A stretch of DNA of 64,000 bases from Daedaleopsis sinensis (Eukaryota; Basidiomycota; Agaricomycetes; Polyporales; Polyporaceae). The notes under the pieces are model-generated. The model was not told the DNA's origin, did no database searches, and saw nothing but the letters and a program-made list of their open reading frames with translations. Location of the stretch: contig CM066302.1 of assembly GCA_033807695.1 (NCBI GenBank), forward strand, positions 2,604,001 to 2,668,000. Reading direction: 5' to 3'. Positions 1 through 10,585 of this stretch are shown here, piece after piece; position 1 is the stretch's first letter, and the number at the start of each line of letters is the position of its first letter. The position numbers and the translations under genes were made by a program.

Positions 1-57
1 ATGCCCAGCCCAACCCGCCCTCAGCCAGTTCCGGCCAAGCACGCTAAGGTCTCCACG

Positions 58-2433
58 ATGGCGACCAGGTCGGCCGCGAAACGTGCACAGGCGGAGGAAG
101 CTAGACGGGCTGCCGGGGTAAGCTGCACGCCACTGCGGTCGGTCAGCCATCTGATATTTTGGACACACAGGGCGACACTCGCTCGACGAACTCCTCTGAG
201 CTAGCTGCGGGCACGCTGGGGCCGAATCTAAACCAACAGGAAGGGCCAGCTTTGCAAGTAGTTGCGACGGACGCGCTGACCATGCCCGAGACTGGGGAAA
301 TCTCTGAGATCCCAGCCTCGCAGCGCAGCCTCGACGTTTGGCAGAGCTTCGACACACCGGACATCAGAGACCTCCAAGACGATTTCCAACATCCGACGCA
401 GTTAGTGGTGGGAGGCGAGGGCGCCAGGAACACGGGGAGTGACCCGGTAGAAGCGGTTGAGGACTGCACCATTGACAGCCCGGCCATCACGGCCTCAGGC
501 AGAAGCCGAACCCAGACACGCTCAGTCCTCGGAAGGAAGAGGGCTAGGGCGACCTCGGGAAAAAAACCGTAAACAGACCAGGAAGACTCGCCCGCGCCTG
601 GACAGAAGCCTGTCTCCTCACGAAGATCCGACGGATCAGAACCCGTGGCTGAGCAGTGTCTCCCTTGCCGGCCCCAGCCATGCGAGAACTGAAGGAGAAC
701 CCCGCCTGGGCACGCCGACTCCGGAGAGTCGAAGGAGGACACCATGGCCGGGAGAACAGCACGCGGAACCTCTGGTCGGCGCGGCGATGCAACCCCCCCG
801 TGGTGAAGACACCTGGGCCCCCCAGATCACACCTTTCGGCGCGTCCATGTCCACCCCGAGGGCGCAGCAAGGAGACAACGCCCTGGCGTTCGCCCTCGGG
901 ACAAACAGGTTCTCCGTACTCCCTGTGGACGATGAAGAGGAGGACGATAGGATGGACGTTGACGACCTTGACGTAACCACGACGACTAGTAAAGGAAAGG
1001 GCAGGGAACGTAGAACGAATGGTAACTGCCACTGCAGCATCTGCAACAGATCGGGGACTAACGGTACTTCAGGAGACGACAACCTGCCCGCTGAGAGGAG
1101 CAACTCCCAGCCCGTAACGCTACCTACTGAGACACCGGGTCGATCTGCGTCCACAATTCATGCATCAGCACCTCATCCGCCTGTATGGACCCAACAAATC
1201 AGCCTGAGTGGCCCGAGCTCCGGCCCCGCTCGGAACCCAATGCTCCCCTCTTATGTAGCCGCGACCTCGGCAATCGCGACCCCTGGAGGTCACCTTGGAA
1301 CCGCGGCGGCTACCCCAAGCACGGGAGCCGGTTACTCCCCGCGCCCCCCCCCTGAGGCTCATGCGCTGTGGCCGGCGACCCCACTCACCTCCCATCTCCC
1401 GCTGTCTCCGCCGACACCCGCTCCCGCCGCAGGGTGGCCGACGGTACACCGCGACGACCCGGAAGCTATGCTACGCGGCCTCTCCCAACCATGGATCAAC
1501 TCTCTCTGGGCAGAGAAGGAAGAGTCCGTCGTCCTCCTTCATCCTTTCAACTACAAGTACACGGAGACGGTTCGTATTAACAGAGATATCGTCCTCGCGC
1601 TTCGCTCTACAGTCGAGGAGATCATTGGCTCCACCGACTTCCAAGTCCTCCCGCCCGAGATCGCTCCGGGCATCAATCCCTCCAACAAGGGCGCTCCGGT
1701 CATCTGGGCTCTCAGGGGCCTAGACCCGGCGGCGGCCATCATCCTGCTAGACGGGAGGGTCTGGAGCTTTGCAACTATCTCCTTCCTCACATTCCCGAGG
1801 ATGAATACGATCCCGCGCTGGCTCCTCTCCTTGGAAGGCTTCCTCGATGATAACAGAGCGGCGATCGAGGCAACGGTTGACTCCGTCTTCCACTCGCCTC
1901 AGGTCTACCAGCAGATCCTCAAGTTACTTCAGGACGATGCTGGGCAAGGGCTGCAGGATCCGCATGGTGCGGTAATGCGTATTCTGGCATCCTTGGAAGT
2001 AAACACCTACCAGCTTGAAAATGGGGGCATCGTCGCTAACGTATTCATCGACCCTCCAACCCGGGACATGAACCACTGGAGGAGCTGGGTCACATATCTC
2101 AGATCCCTCCGCTTCGGGATCTACATCACCGCAACGGCGACGGCAAGACAAATCACATGGTGCGCGGGATGCAGAAGCACGGACCACCCGGCGCACCTCT
2201 GCCCGCTGCCGAAGATTGCCGGATGGAGAGGACCACAAGCGGGTGCGAACTGCATAGTCGGCCCAGCCATCGCGGTCGCCCAGAACATGGTCCCACCGGT
2301 CCAGGATGCGCCTGTCCCCCCACCTCTGCCGTTTGCCCCACCCGCGATGCGCGGCAACAGAGGGAACGCGAGGGGGAGAGGAGCACAGCGGGGAGGTTCT
2401 CGCGGACGAGGAACGCGAGGTGCGAAGGCATAG
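58..2433 (+). CDS. LINE ORF1, gag-like RNA-binding protein (frame-interrupted at its N-terminus)
   Basis: The long open stretch in frame 1 runs to the stop at 2431-2433. It is basic and Pro/Ser-rich for its first half, has an acidic patch near 930-965, and then a globular part (about 1460-2150). A single zinc knuckle of the C-x2-C-x4-H-x4-C type lies at about 2161-2205, followed by an Arg/Gly-rich tail. Such proteins coat LINE RNA. The N-terminus is spread over frames: ATG at 58 in frame 1, then frame 3 from about 105 to 572, then frame 1 again. A candidate intron (118-170, GTAAGC donor, ACACAG acceptor) joins the first two pieces in phase. A run of seven A at 560-566 sits where frame 3 must pass to frame 1. 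The first ATG available wholly in the final frame is near 787, so a shorter ORF1 is the alternative. Confidence 0.75.
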
Positions 2434-2725
2434 GAGGGAGAACCCGAGAAGTTTGGCAAGGAGACGATTGCCGTAGAATACATGCCTTCGGCTCGAATAT
2501 CTGTCGAGGAGACGCTCAAACTGACGACAAAAGACAATACTCATGTCCCTTTCACGCTCTGTCATACCCCATATACTGGTTGCGTGCAACACAGGAAGGT
2601 ATCGCGGAGCCAGCAACGGCCGGCTTGTTTAAGTTGACACGGCCGGGCGATCGCCGAAGCTACTGGGGAGCCTCCTTCGGTAGCATGTCACTCCGGCATG
2701 TGAGCTACATGCCTTGAGTAGGTGC

Positions 2726-5700
2726 ATGGCTGTTAACCTACTGACATACGCAGCTGCCACAAATCACATGAATATACAAACGAACACGGATGATCTTTCT
2801 GGTACTGGCTATTGGCGCACTGCGTCCGTGGGAGTGAACGACTGCCCCCGTACTGACAGCCTTAGCGAAGATCACGGACGCTTGAACGGAAGTACGGCTA
2901 CGAACTTGAGCAATCATGTTCGAGCGGGTGCTTATCGCGGTGAACGTGGGGTGAACGGAAACGAAGAGGAGGCTACTCCTCGAGCACGACAGAGTCGAGA
3001 CGCACCGGGGGAACAGGTGGACCCTCCCCGACGTATGGAGGCCAGAAGGGCCGCCAGGAAGGGGGGAAGACTTAGATTCGGAACTCTGAATATGCGAGGG
3101 TTCGGGGCCTCGGGTGCACCAGGGGAAGGGGCTACAGATAAATGGCTCTGCATAAATCAACTTATTAGGGATCGTAAGATTGCTATCTTGGCGGTACAGG
3201 AAGCGCACCTATCGGAGTCCAGGGCTGAGCGCATCAATGACATCTTTGACGCCACAGTCTTGGTGATTAACAACCCGGATCCTGCGAACGCGTCTGCTGC
3301 CCGCGGGACGGCCTTTGTTATCAATAAGAGATTAATCGATCCGGAGAAGGTTGAGAGGACGACGCTGATAGAGGGCCGTGCGATGGCAGTATCATTCTGG
3401 AGCTCCAACACATCTCAGTTATGTGTTGTCAACGTCTATGCGCCAAATCATCCTCATGATAACGAGGTGTTCTGGATGAATCTCAGGACGGCTATTGAGG
3501 CTAAATTAGATCGCCGGCCAGACATTATCCTAGGAGACTTCAACCTGGTCGAGGATGCGGTGGACCGCCTCCCCCCTCGAACGGACCCAGCGGGCGCTGT
3601 CGAAGCGCTCTCTGAGCTGATGACTGGCTATGGGCTAGTGGATGGTCTCAGAACGAGACACGAGAAAAGAAAGTCTTACACTTACCTTCAAAAAGCTACG
3701 GGCAGCCAATCACGTATTGACCGAGTATACGTGTCGCAGGAGCTGACTCGAGGCTGCGAAGACTGGTCGGCGGACGCCCCTGGCATCCCAACGGATCACC
3801 AGCTAGTCTCCTTCTCGCTGGCAAGCTACTCGGGACCGGAGATGGGTCTGGGCAGATGGGCGCTCCCAAACGCTCTGCTGACGGACAGTGTCTTCCATGC
3901 AGAAATGCGTAGACTGGGGATCAAAGCGAGAGATGCTCTGAATGCTTTAGGACCCCGCTCGGGAGAGTCGAACCCGCAGCACATCCTCCTAGACCTGAAA
4001 GCGGAGCTGCAGGACGCGGCGAGAGAGAGGGCGAAGAGGAAGATCCCAGCCATTAAGAGGCAGATTGTAGCCCTTCGGAAGGACCTTGCGCGAGCAGCGC
4101 GGGAAGCGCAGGAGGAGGATGAGTCCCGAAGGGACCGTGTCATTGACGCGGCTATCATCCAGGAAAGGATAGCTGACCTTGAGATAAAACGCTTCAAAAC
4201 GACGCGTCGCGCTGTTGCTGGAAACGCATGGGCGAGAGGTGAGACGATCTCCCGCTGCTGGACTAAGCTGAATGCCGAGCCGCGTGCGAGCACGGTGGTC
4301 GACGAGCTACGAACATTGAGCAACGACGGATCTTGCACGTACTCCCACCACTCGGGCAAGATGGCTACAATTGCGAGAGACTTCTTGGATGACCTACAAC
4401 AGGATGATCGCCTGGATGACGCAACTCACGAGAGGGCCATCACGGAATCTCTCGCCAAAATGGATGCTCGGTTAAACAACAGAGATAAAGGTAACATGGC
4501 ACAGAGACTGTCCAGGGAGGGAGTAGAGGGGGCGCTCGGTGAGTCGGCGAAAGGAAAAGTGCCGGGCCTGGACGGAATCCCGGTGGAAGTCTGGCAGCTA
4601 TACCTGAAGTGGGATAACTCTCCCCGACAAGCTCCGGAAGAGGTCGTTGGAATAGTGGACATCCTGACTGCGGCGTTCAACGACATAGAGAGGTTTGGAA
4701 CGGTGAATTCGAGCTTTGCAGAAGGCTGGATCTGTCCGATCCATAAGAAGGGAGACAGGCGTGACATTGCCAACTACAGACCAATCACCATCTTGAATGC
4801 GGATTACAAAGTCATGACGAGGGCGCTCACCAATAAACTGGCGGTGGCGGCCCCGCAGCTCATACATCCAGACCAGGCTGGATTCATCCCGGGCCGAAGA
4901 ATCCACGACCACATCAGACTGTCCAAGATGATCCTAGAATTTGCGGAAGCAGAAGAGGAGAATGGGGCGATTGTCGCACTGGACCAAGAGAAGGCCTACG
5001 ACAAAATCAATCACTCATACCTGTGGAATGTCCTGGAGAGAATGAACTTCCCAGCGAACTTCATCAATACGATCCGACATCTATACTCGAACGCAGCGAG
5101 CACGGTCATGATCAATGGTTATCCAAGCGGGGCCTTCAGGATCACGAGAGGCGTCAGACAAGGCGACCCCATTTCGTGCCTCCTCTTTGACCTCGCAATC
5201 GAACCGTTAGCTGTGGAACTCCGAGAGTCGACTTTAAAAGGATACTCCATCCCGGGTCTGAAGGAACGCATAGTCGCTATGCTGTTCGCGGACGACACGA
5301 CAGCCTACCTGTCCCAGGACGATGATTTCGGCGTACTGCAGTCCATCCTTGACAAATGGTGTCTCGCCTCGAGGGCGAAATTCAATGAAAGTAAGACGGG
5401 ATATGTCCCAATCGGGACGCCGGAGTTCAGAGACTCGCTGCGCTCAGGAAAAGACACGTGCCTCTTGAGCAAAACGCTCCCGAGGGACGCAAACATCATA
5501 GAGGATGGACTCTCGATTAGGGTCCTCGGGGCGCGACTAGGGAACGAGGTCCCGCGAGACGAGGGGTGGAGCGAGATCCTTAAGACGATCCAGAGGCGGT
5601 TCGACTCATGGAGTAGAAGACACCCAACAATCCACGGTCGCAGACTGATCGTTCAGATGGAGGCTGGAAGCAGAACTCAATTCCTGGCGGTAGCCCAAGG

Positions 5701-7861
5701 TATGCCGAAAGCGGTGGAAGAGAAACTGACCAAGATGATCCTGAAATTTGTATGGAACTCGGACGGCTGCCCAATGATCGGGAGACAGACCCTGTATGAC
5801 CCGGTTGAGGAAGGCGGCCTATCTCTCCTTGATGTCAAATCTAGGAATGCAGCTATTGAACTCATGTGGGTGCGCCGATACCTTGACCTCTCCCCCTCCC
5901 GCCCGAGATGGGCTGCCGTAGCGGACGTCCTCATCAAGAGAGCGCTTCCGAGTAGGGACAAATCGGTACATGAAGATGCCCAGGTCAACTGTTTCCTACA
6001 AAGCTGGAACGTCAGCCTTCACTGGCGGGCTGGTCTGGCAGAGGACCTACGGAGAATGATGAAGGCTGCGGCCGACTCTAGGGTCAGAATAGAAGTGATG
6101 AAGCCGACGGTCGAGCTGCGGCGAGAAATGCCGGCATGGTACCACGTCGGACGAGCGGACGGACGGATGAAGAACAACTGTAAGTCAGGATCCTGCCTGA
6201 AAGAGCGACACGGAGTGATTACGATCCAAGACGCCAGAGTAGCAGCGCGCAGGCTCCTCCCCGGTGGGGGAGGACCTGAACACCGTAAGAACGCGGCCTG
6301 CCAATGTCCGGACTGTGATAGAGACAGGAGGACATTGGGCTGCGACAACCCACACGCTTGCGCACAAATGGCGTCTCGACTCCTGGAGAACATTGCGCCG
6401 ATATGGAAGGACAATGTCGTGACACGAGATGATGGATTGTCTCCGAGGAGGCCCAACCGCCAACAAATCCACAGAAGCAGCATGACTATGCGGGAGGGTG
6501 AGCGGTACACTTTTAACCCGTCAATGCGAGAAGACTTGCCACTAGCGGGGATCTTCCGTGCTTTCTGGACAGGCGACGAGCAGCCGTTGTCGATCACGGA
6601 GGTGGTAGAACGGGAGGAAGGTGGAAACGAGCCCCAGGGTGATGGTCTGGAAGTCTTTACGGACGGGTCAGCAAAATACGTCGGAACGACCCGGCAGAGT
6701 GCTGGAGCAGGAGTGTGGCTCGGGGAGAGTGACGCTCGAAACTGCTCAGTCAGGGTCCCGGGACACCGCCAGACGAACCAGCTGGCGGAAATCCATGCTG
6801 CGGCCCTGGCTACAACGATAGTACCCTCGGACACTCCCCTCCACCTGGTGACCGACTCAAGATATGTTGCGGAGGGGATGGTCAAGCACTCAGCGCAATG
6901 GGAGGATCAGGGGTGGATTGGCGTGCAAAATGCTGAGGCGCTACAGGACCTCCTGGCACGTCTGAGAAGTCGCTCGGCGCCGACCACATTCAGATGGGTC
7001 AAAGGGCATAACTCGACGCTAGGCAACGAGGAGGCGGACGTGCTCGCGGGGAGAGGCACGGAGCACAGAACCGCAGTCCTCCCACAGCCGGCGGATCAGC
7101 GTTTCCTCAGAACAGGCATCAAAGTCACCGCACTAACACAGAAACTGGCATATAGTGCGATACGTAGCGCATCGCGCAGGTCCAGAGTTCAGCGCCCTTC
7201 AACTTCAAAAGTTATTGCTGATATCCAACGCAGCATGGAAGAAGCCTTCGGGCTGATTATTGATAACTTCTGGTGGAAAGCCTGCCATGGTGCGTTGAGA
7301 GTGGGTAATTACTGGAGTCACTTGGGAGGTTTCGAAGAGAGGGCCGTGTGCGAGGTTTGTGGGGTCACTGAGAGTCTTCAACATATTCTCACAGAGTGTG
7401 CCGCCCCAGGACAGAGTGAGATCTGGGATATGGTCGGTAAGGTGTTACGAGCTGGGGATGGACTAGGATACCCGGTGACGGTAGGAGCCATCCTCGGAAG
7501 TCCGGCGGTGAATATCGTTAGGGGCGGCTGGCCGGGATCACAAACCATGGTAAATCTGTGCAGAGTGGTTATCCCGGAGTCGGCGCACCTCATATGGACG
7601 CTACGGTGCGAACGAGTGATTCGCAACGACAACGACCCGGACACCTTTGTGTCAGGACCTCGTCTCCTTGCAAAATGGCGAGCGGCCCTAAAGCGTAGAC
7701 TGGAGGCAGAAAGATATGTAGCAGGGAAATTCCGCAGAACGGGCAGAAACAGGAAAGAAGCGGGATGGATGACCTGCTTGGACGATTTCCTCGAAGGGGG
7801 GACTTGTGATCAGGGGTTTTTAGTGGGTAGGACCGATAATGCGCCGGGAGGAGTCGGGTAA
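2726..7861 (+). CDS. LINE ORF2: endonuclease, reverse transcriptase, RNase H
   Basis: The intact 1711-residue polyprotein would carry out target-primed reverse transcription. The first ATG after the in-frame stop at 2681 is at 2726; a TTG at 2714 is not needed. Domains in order: APE-type endonuclease at about residues 115-365, with LNMRG, QEAH, GDFN and a terminal TDH motif; reverse transcriptase at about 610-950, with the NYRPI block, LDQEKAYD, GVRQGDP and the catalytic FADDT near residue 854; RNase H at about 1308-1446, with FTDGS, LAEIH, VTDSR and a late EEAD giving the D-E-D-D set; and a C-terminal C-x2-C-x7-H-x4-C knuckle near 1542-1559. Every catalytic motif is present and no stop interrupts it. 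Length and order match Tad1-like fungal LINEs. Confidence 0.96.
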   Translation: MAVNLLTYAAATNHMNIQTNTDDLSGTGYWRTASVGVNDCPRTDSLSEDHGRLNGSTATNLSNHVRAGAYRGERGVNGNEEEATPRARQSRDAPGEQVDPPRRMEARRAARKGGRLRFGTLNMRGFGASGAPGEGATDKWLCINQLIRDRKIAILAVQEAHLSESRAERINDIFDATVLVINNPDPANASAARGTAFVINKRLIDPEKVERTTLIEGRAMAVSFWSSNTSQLCVVNVYAPNHPHDNEVFWMNLRTAIEAKLDRRPDIILGDFNLVEDAVDRLPPRTDPAGAVEALSELMTGYGLVDGLRTRHEKRKSYTYLQKATGSQSRIDRVYVSQELTRGCEDWSADAPGIPTDHQLVSFSLASYSGPEMGLGRWALPNALLTDSVFHAEMRRLGIKARDALNALGPRSGESNPQHILLDLKAELQDAARERAKRKIPAIKRQIVALRKDLARAAREAQEEDESRRDRVIDAAIIQERIADLEIKRFKTTRRAVAGNAWARGETISRCWTKLNAEPRASTVVDELRTLSNDGSCTYSHHSGKMATIARDFLDDLQQDDRLDDATHERAITESLAKMDARLNNRDKGNMAQRLSREGVEGALGESAKGKVPGLDGIPVEVWQLYLKWDNSPRQAPEEVVGIVDILTAAFNDIERFGTVNSSFAEGWICPIHKKGDRRDIANYRPITILNADYKVMTRALTNKLAVAAPQLIHPDQAGFIPGRRIHDHIRLSKMILEFAEAEEENGAIVALDQEKAYDKINHSYLWNVLERMNFPANFINTIRHLYSNAASTVMINGYPSGAFRITRGVRQGDPISCLLFDLAIEPLAVELRESTLKGYSIPGLKERIVAMLFADDTTAYLSQDDDFGVLQSILDKWCLASRAKFNESKTGYVPIGTPEFRDSLRSGKDTCLLSKTLPRDANIIEDGLSIRVLGARLGNEVPRDEGWSEILKTIQRRFDSWSRRHPTIHGRRLIVQMEAGSRTQFLAVAQGMPKAVEEKLTKMILKFVWNSDGCPMIGRQTLYDPVEEGGLSLLDVKSRNAAIELMWVRRYLDLSPSRPRWAAVADVLIKRALPSRDKSVHEDAQVNCFLQSWNVSLHWRAGLAEDLRRMMKAAADSRVRIEVMKPTVELRREMPAWYHVGRADGRMKNNCKSGSCLKERHGVITIQDARVAARRLLPGGGGPEHRKNAACQCPDCDRDRRTLGCDNPHACAQMASRLLENIAPIWKDNVVTRDDGLSPRRPNRQQIHRSSMTMREGERYTFNPSMREDLPLAGIFRAFWTGDEQPLSITEVVEREEGGNEPQGDGLEVFTDGSAKYVGTTRQSAGAGVWLGESDARNCSVRVPGHRQTNQLAEIHAAALATTIVPSDTPLHLVTDSRYVAEGMVKHSAQWEDQGWIGVQNAEALQDLLARLRSRSAPTTFRWVKGHNSTLGNEEADVLAGRGTEHRTAVLPQPADQRFLRTGIKVTALTQKLAYSAIRSASRRSRVQRPSTSKVIADIQRSMEEAFGLIIDNFWWKACHGALRVGNYWSHLGGFEERAVCEVCGVTESLQHILTECAAPGQSEIWDMVGKVLRAGDGLGYPVTVGAILGSPAVNIVRGGWPGSQTMVNLCRVVIPESAHLIWTLRCERVIRNDNDPDTFVSGPRLLAKWRAALKRRLEAERYVAGKFRRTGRNRKEAGWMTCLDDFLEGGTCDQGFLVGRTDNAPGGVG

Positions 7862-8013
7862 CGTCTCACCTCGGCCCGGGAGTCCCACACGGCGGCCTTG
7901 GTGCTGCGTGCGTAAAGCATTTTCCCCGGGTGCTGTACTTCTCTGACATACCCTGCGTAGCCTAGTTCTGAGCCTGAGGCGAGGACCTAGGTCAGCACCG
8001 ACAAAAAAAAAAA
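7862..8013 (+). other. LINE 3' UTR and poly(A) tail
   Basis: This 152-nt segment lies between the ORF2 stop and the host exon and ends in eleven A (8003-8013). The host MFS reading frame resumes on the opposite strand immediately after the A-run, which marks the integration end. Confidence 0.85.
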
Positions 8014-9637
8014 GAACTGCGGGACCTGCACGGGGCTTCAGTCGGACGGGCTGGAGATGCATCACGGCGACACGCACGGTGGGCCCCTTGAGCCAGAAGA
8101 GCTCGAGGACGAAGAACACGGCGATGCCGACAGCGCCGATGATGAGGGGCACGAGCACCCGCGCCGACGTCCATGGATACTGCACGCCGCCCCATGTGAT
8201 CGCGAGCAGGATGGAGACCGTGCTTCCGATCATGACGATGATGCCCCTGCAGCGCATAGCTAAGTCACAGGCGACACAAACACTGAGCACGGGGCGCGAC
8301 TCAAGTACTCACGTCCAGTCCATCTGCGCCAGCTTGTCCTTTAGAGGCGCCTTGGGCGTGCGCACCTTGAGGAAGATCATAGTGAGCAAGGCGGCGATGC
8401 CGCAGACGGGGAGGTTGAGGAAGAAGAGCCATCGCCATGCGCCGTGGTCGGCGAGAGCGCCGCCTATAGGAGGGCCTATTGAGCTGTAGTTGGGCGGGCG
8501 GTCAGTGTCGCTGAAGCTCTGAAGCGCAGTATGGTGCCCGTCGCATACCAAGCAAATGCCCATATTCTACAGCGCAATCCTTCAGCAAATAGCTCGAGCA
8601 GGCGCATTGGGAGTCCACTCACGAAGCCTGGACACCCTGGTACTTGCCGCGCAACGGCAGTGGCACCAAGTCTGCGTAGATGATCTCCGTGATGGCGATG
8701 CACCCGCCGCCGCCGAAACCCTGGATAGCTGTGTGGAGTATATATGTCAGTAATCATGCACACTCGCACGCGGTCAGAGAGACGTATCGCTCGTGTCGCC
8801 CCCTGAAGAACATCAAACTGAGATGGGAGCGCACCGGGACATGCAGACGATCACGCACACAACGGCCTGTCAGCGCTTCAACGGCGAACAAATAGCCGAT
8901 GTGACCGGCGTTGAGTAGAACGAGAAGCGTTTCGCGGGGACAGATCGCTGCGTGTGCCAGTGCTGGTGCCTCCCGAAGTCGCCTGCGAAAGAAAGTGAAG
9001 TGCCTACATGTACTACGAGGAAGCCGCACACGTGCGCTCACAAAGAGCCCGCGCTTCTCGCGCGATGCCCGTAGCACGGTCCCGAATACGCTCATATGCG
9101 GATGCCTGCCCACATCCTCGCTGGAGCTTAAGCGGAGGGGTATGCACGGCAGGAGGAGAGCATACAGTCAGGTCCTGGCCGTCCGCGAACTCACCTCGCC
9201 CTGCAATGAGCATGTTCATGCTCTGTGCTGCCCCCGAGATGGCGGAGCCGATGGCGAACATGAGAATGAAAGAGATGAGCACGGGTTTGCGGCCGAAGGC
9301 ATCCACGAGGTTCCCGATGAGCGGGAGCACGCCGGTGGCAGCGATGGTGTAGGCACTGCCCGCCCAGATGAAGTCCGTCCCATGGAGCTCGCCCACGATC
9401 GTCGGGAGGGCGGTTGAGATGGCAGACTGTGGCGGACATGTCTGTTCAGCGCGAGCGCGTGGACCGGGGAACAGCAGCGTACCAGGTCCAAAGCTGAGAG
9501 CATGTCGACGGTGAGATTGGAGACATAGACCATCCAGAAATCGAGCCCCGGGTTGAACTCGGGTACGAGTGAGCTGCGTCGCCAGTGAGCACGGATGGCT
9601 GCATTGTGCAGGTAAGGAGCATGACTTACTTGTCCAT
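8014..9637 (-). pseudogene. MFS (DHA2-like) transporter, N-terminal part, interrupted by the LINE
   Basis: Eight exons can be joined on the minus strand, all in frame (269 codons): 9637-9630, 9573-9483, 9426-9195, 8728-8623, 8566-8549, 8483-8313, 8246-8078 and 8025-8014. The product is the N-terminal part of a 14-TM type proton-coupled drug or metabolite exporter of the plasma or vacuolar membrane. It has the opening NLTVDMLSALDL helix, motif A (GNLVDAFGRKPV), QGFGGGG, motif C (GPPIGGAL) and a WGGVQYPW segment. Exon 8 opens with VPQF and then runs straight into the T-run of the LINE tail, so the C-terminal half lies left of the window. The start ATG (9637) gives a tiny first exon and is the least certain point. 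Intron 3 (9194-8729, 466 nt) is far longer than the other introns (52-66 nt), and exon 5 is only 18 nt. A truncated transporter is expected unless splicing removes the LINE. Confidence 0.88.
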
Positions 9638-10585
9638 CCCTGTACCACTAGCTCGCAGCAGACTGGGATACTAGAGGGCCGGACTTTCGTCTAGAGTGGG
9701 AGACGTCGGGGAGGAGGAAGCGGAGGGGGTTATGCCGGGGAACAAAGCTAGATATAATAACTAGGAGCACTGAGGGGACGCAATGCAGGGCCCGCGGTAC
9801 ATGTCCACGGATAAGAGGTGATTGCAATGAATGGGCGCAGTCACGGAAGGCAGCGCTGCCTCCTCATCCGACAGATCGAAGCCCCGGCGGCGAGCCCCTT
9901 CAATGAGTTTGCCGCTCTCACTGATCCGCTAGCTAGCAGGTGTCGTACCTGTCAACAGGGACCCGCGACAGACTAGTCCTGGTTGCAATTACGGAGTGGC
10001 TAATGATCAGGGTTCTAATCACAGACAGGTATTAGCAAGTCAACAACTTTGAAAGGCTGCCCTCTCGCGAGAGACTTGTTGGAAAGGTGAGTCGGTCGAA
10101 GGCCGGGAACACGCACGGGGATGTCGGTGTGAATTAGAGTGCTGTCGGAGTACCACGTCTCCTGGCTGTCTGGCCAAAGGGTCGAGGGTGGCACCGTCGG
10201 GGACAGAACGGAGAGTGATCGAACCGGTGCGGACATCTTGTAATAGGAATGCACACAGCTGGCAGAACACTCACTTTAATCGACATACAAGACAGAGTAC
10301 TCAGTCAGCACTGGAATGATGTACCCCTCCCCAGAAGACTTGCAACCCATCCTGACCGCAGTATCGAGGGATGCCGTAGAGGATGCGCAGGCTCGTCGGC
10401 CTCGCGGACTGTACGACGGTCGTGGTCCGGGAAGAAGACGCACTCGGCGGACCGCTACCGGTCCGTGCTCCGACGGGCTGCTACCGCATATGGGGAAGTC
10501 CACGTGGGACGGATGGAGGTGAAGCACGGATAAGCGCCGAGTGTTGTATACCTCGCGTCCAAGATCTGTGCAAGATCTGTGCAAG
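9638..10585. other. Intergenic, shared by divergent genes
   Basis: This stretch lies between the start of the minus-strand transporter and the start of the plus-strand methyltransferase, so it probably holds both promoters. An AT-rich TATA-like stretch sits at about 9751-9760. A short direct repeat (CAAGATCTGTG, twice in tandem) lies just before the methyltransferase ATG. I see no coding exon. Confidence 0.5.

Larger units (their letters stand above)
1..8013 (+). mobile_element. LINE (non-LTR) retrotransposon, Tad1/I-type
   Basis: The element carries a gag-like ORF1 with a CCHC knuckle, a 290-nt spacer, and an ORF2 with an APE endonuclease, reverse transcriptase, RNase H and a terminal Cys/His knuckle. 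It ends in an 11-nt poly(A) run at 8003-8013. This domain order, with RNase H downstream of RT, is that of the I/Tad1 group of fungal LINEs. The 3' end abuts an exon of an MFS transporter gene on the opposite strand, so the right insertion boundary is 8013/8014. The left boundary lies at or beyond the window edge, and the left copy of any target duplication cannot be seen. ORF2 is full length and free of stops, which suggests a young copy. ORF1 needs one or two corrections to read from its first ATG. Confidence 0.95.

Noticed and set aside
2157..2717. 186-residue plus-strand ORF between LINE ORF1 and ORF2
   Set aside because: It overlaps the ORF1 zinc-knuckle region in another frame and has no domain. 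A third LINE protein is not supported.
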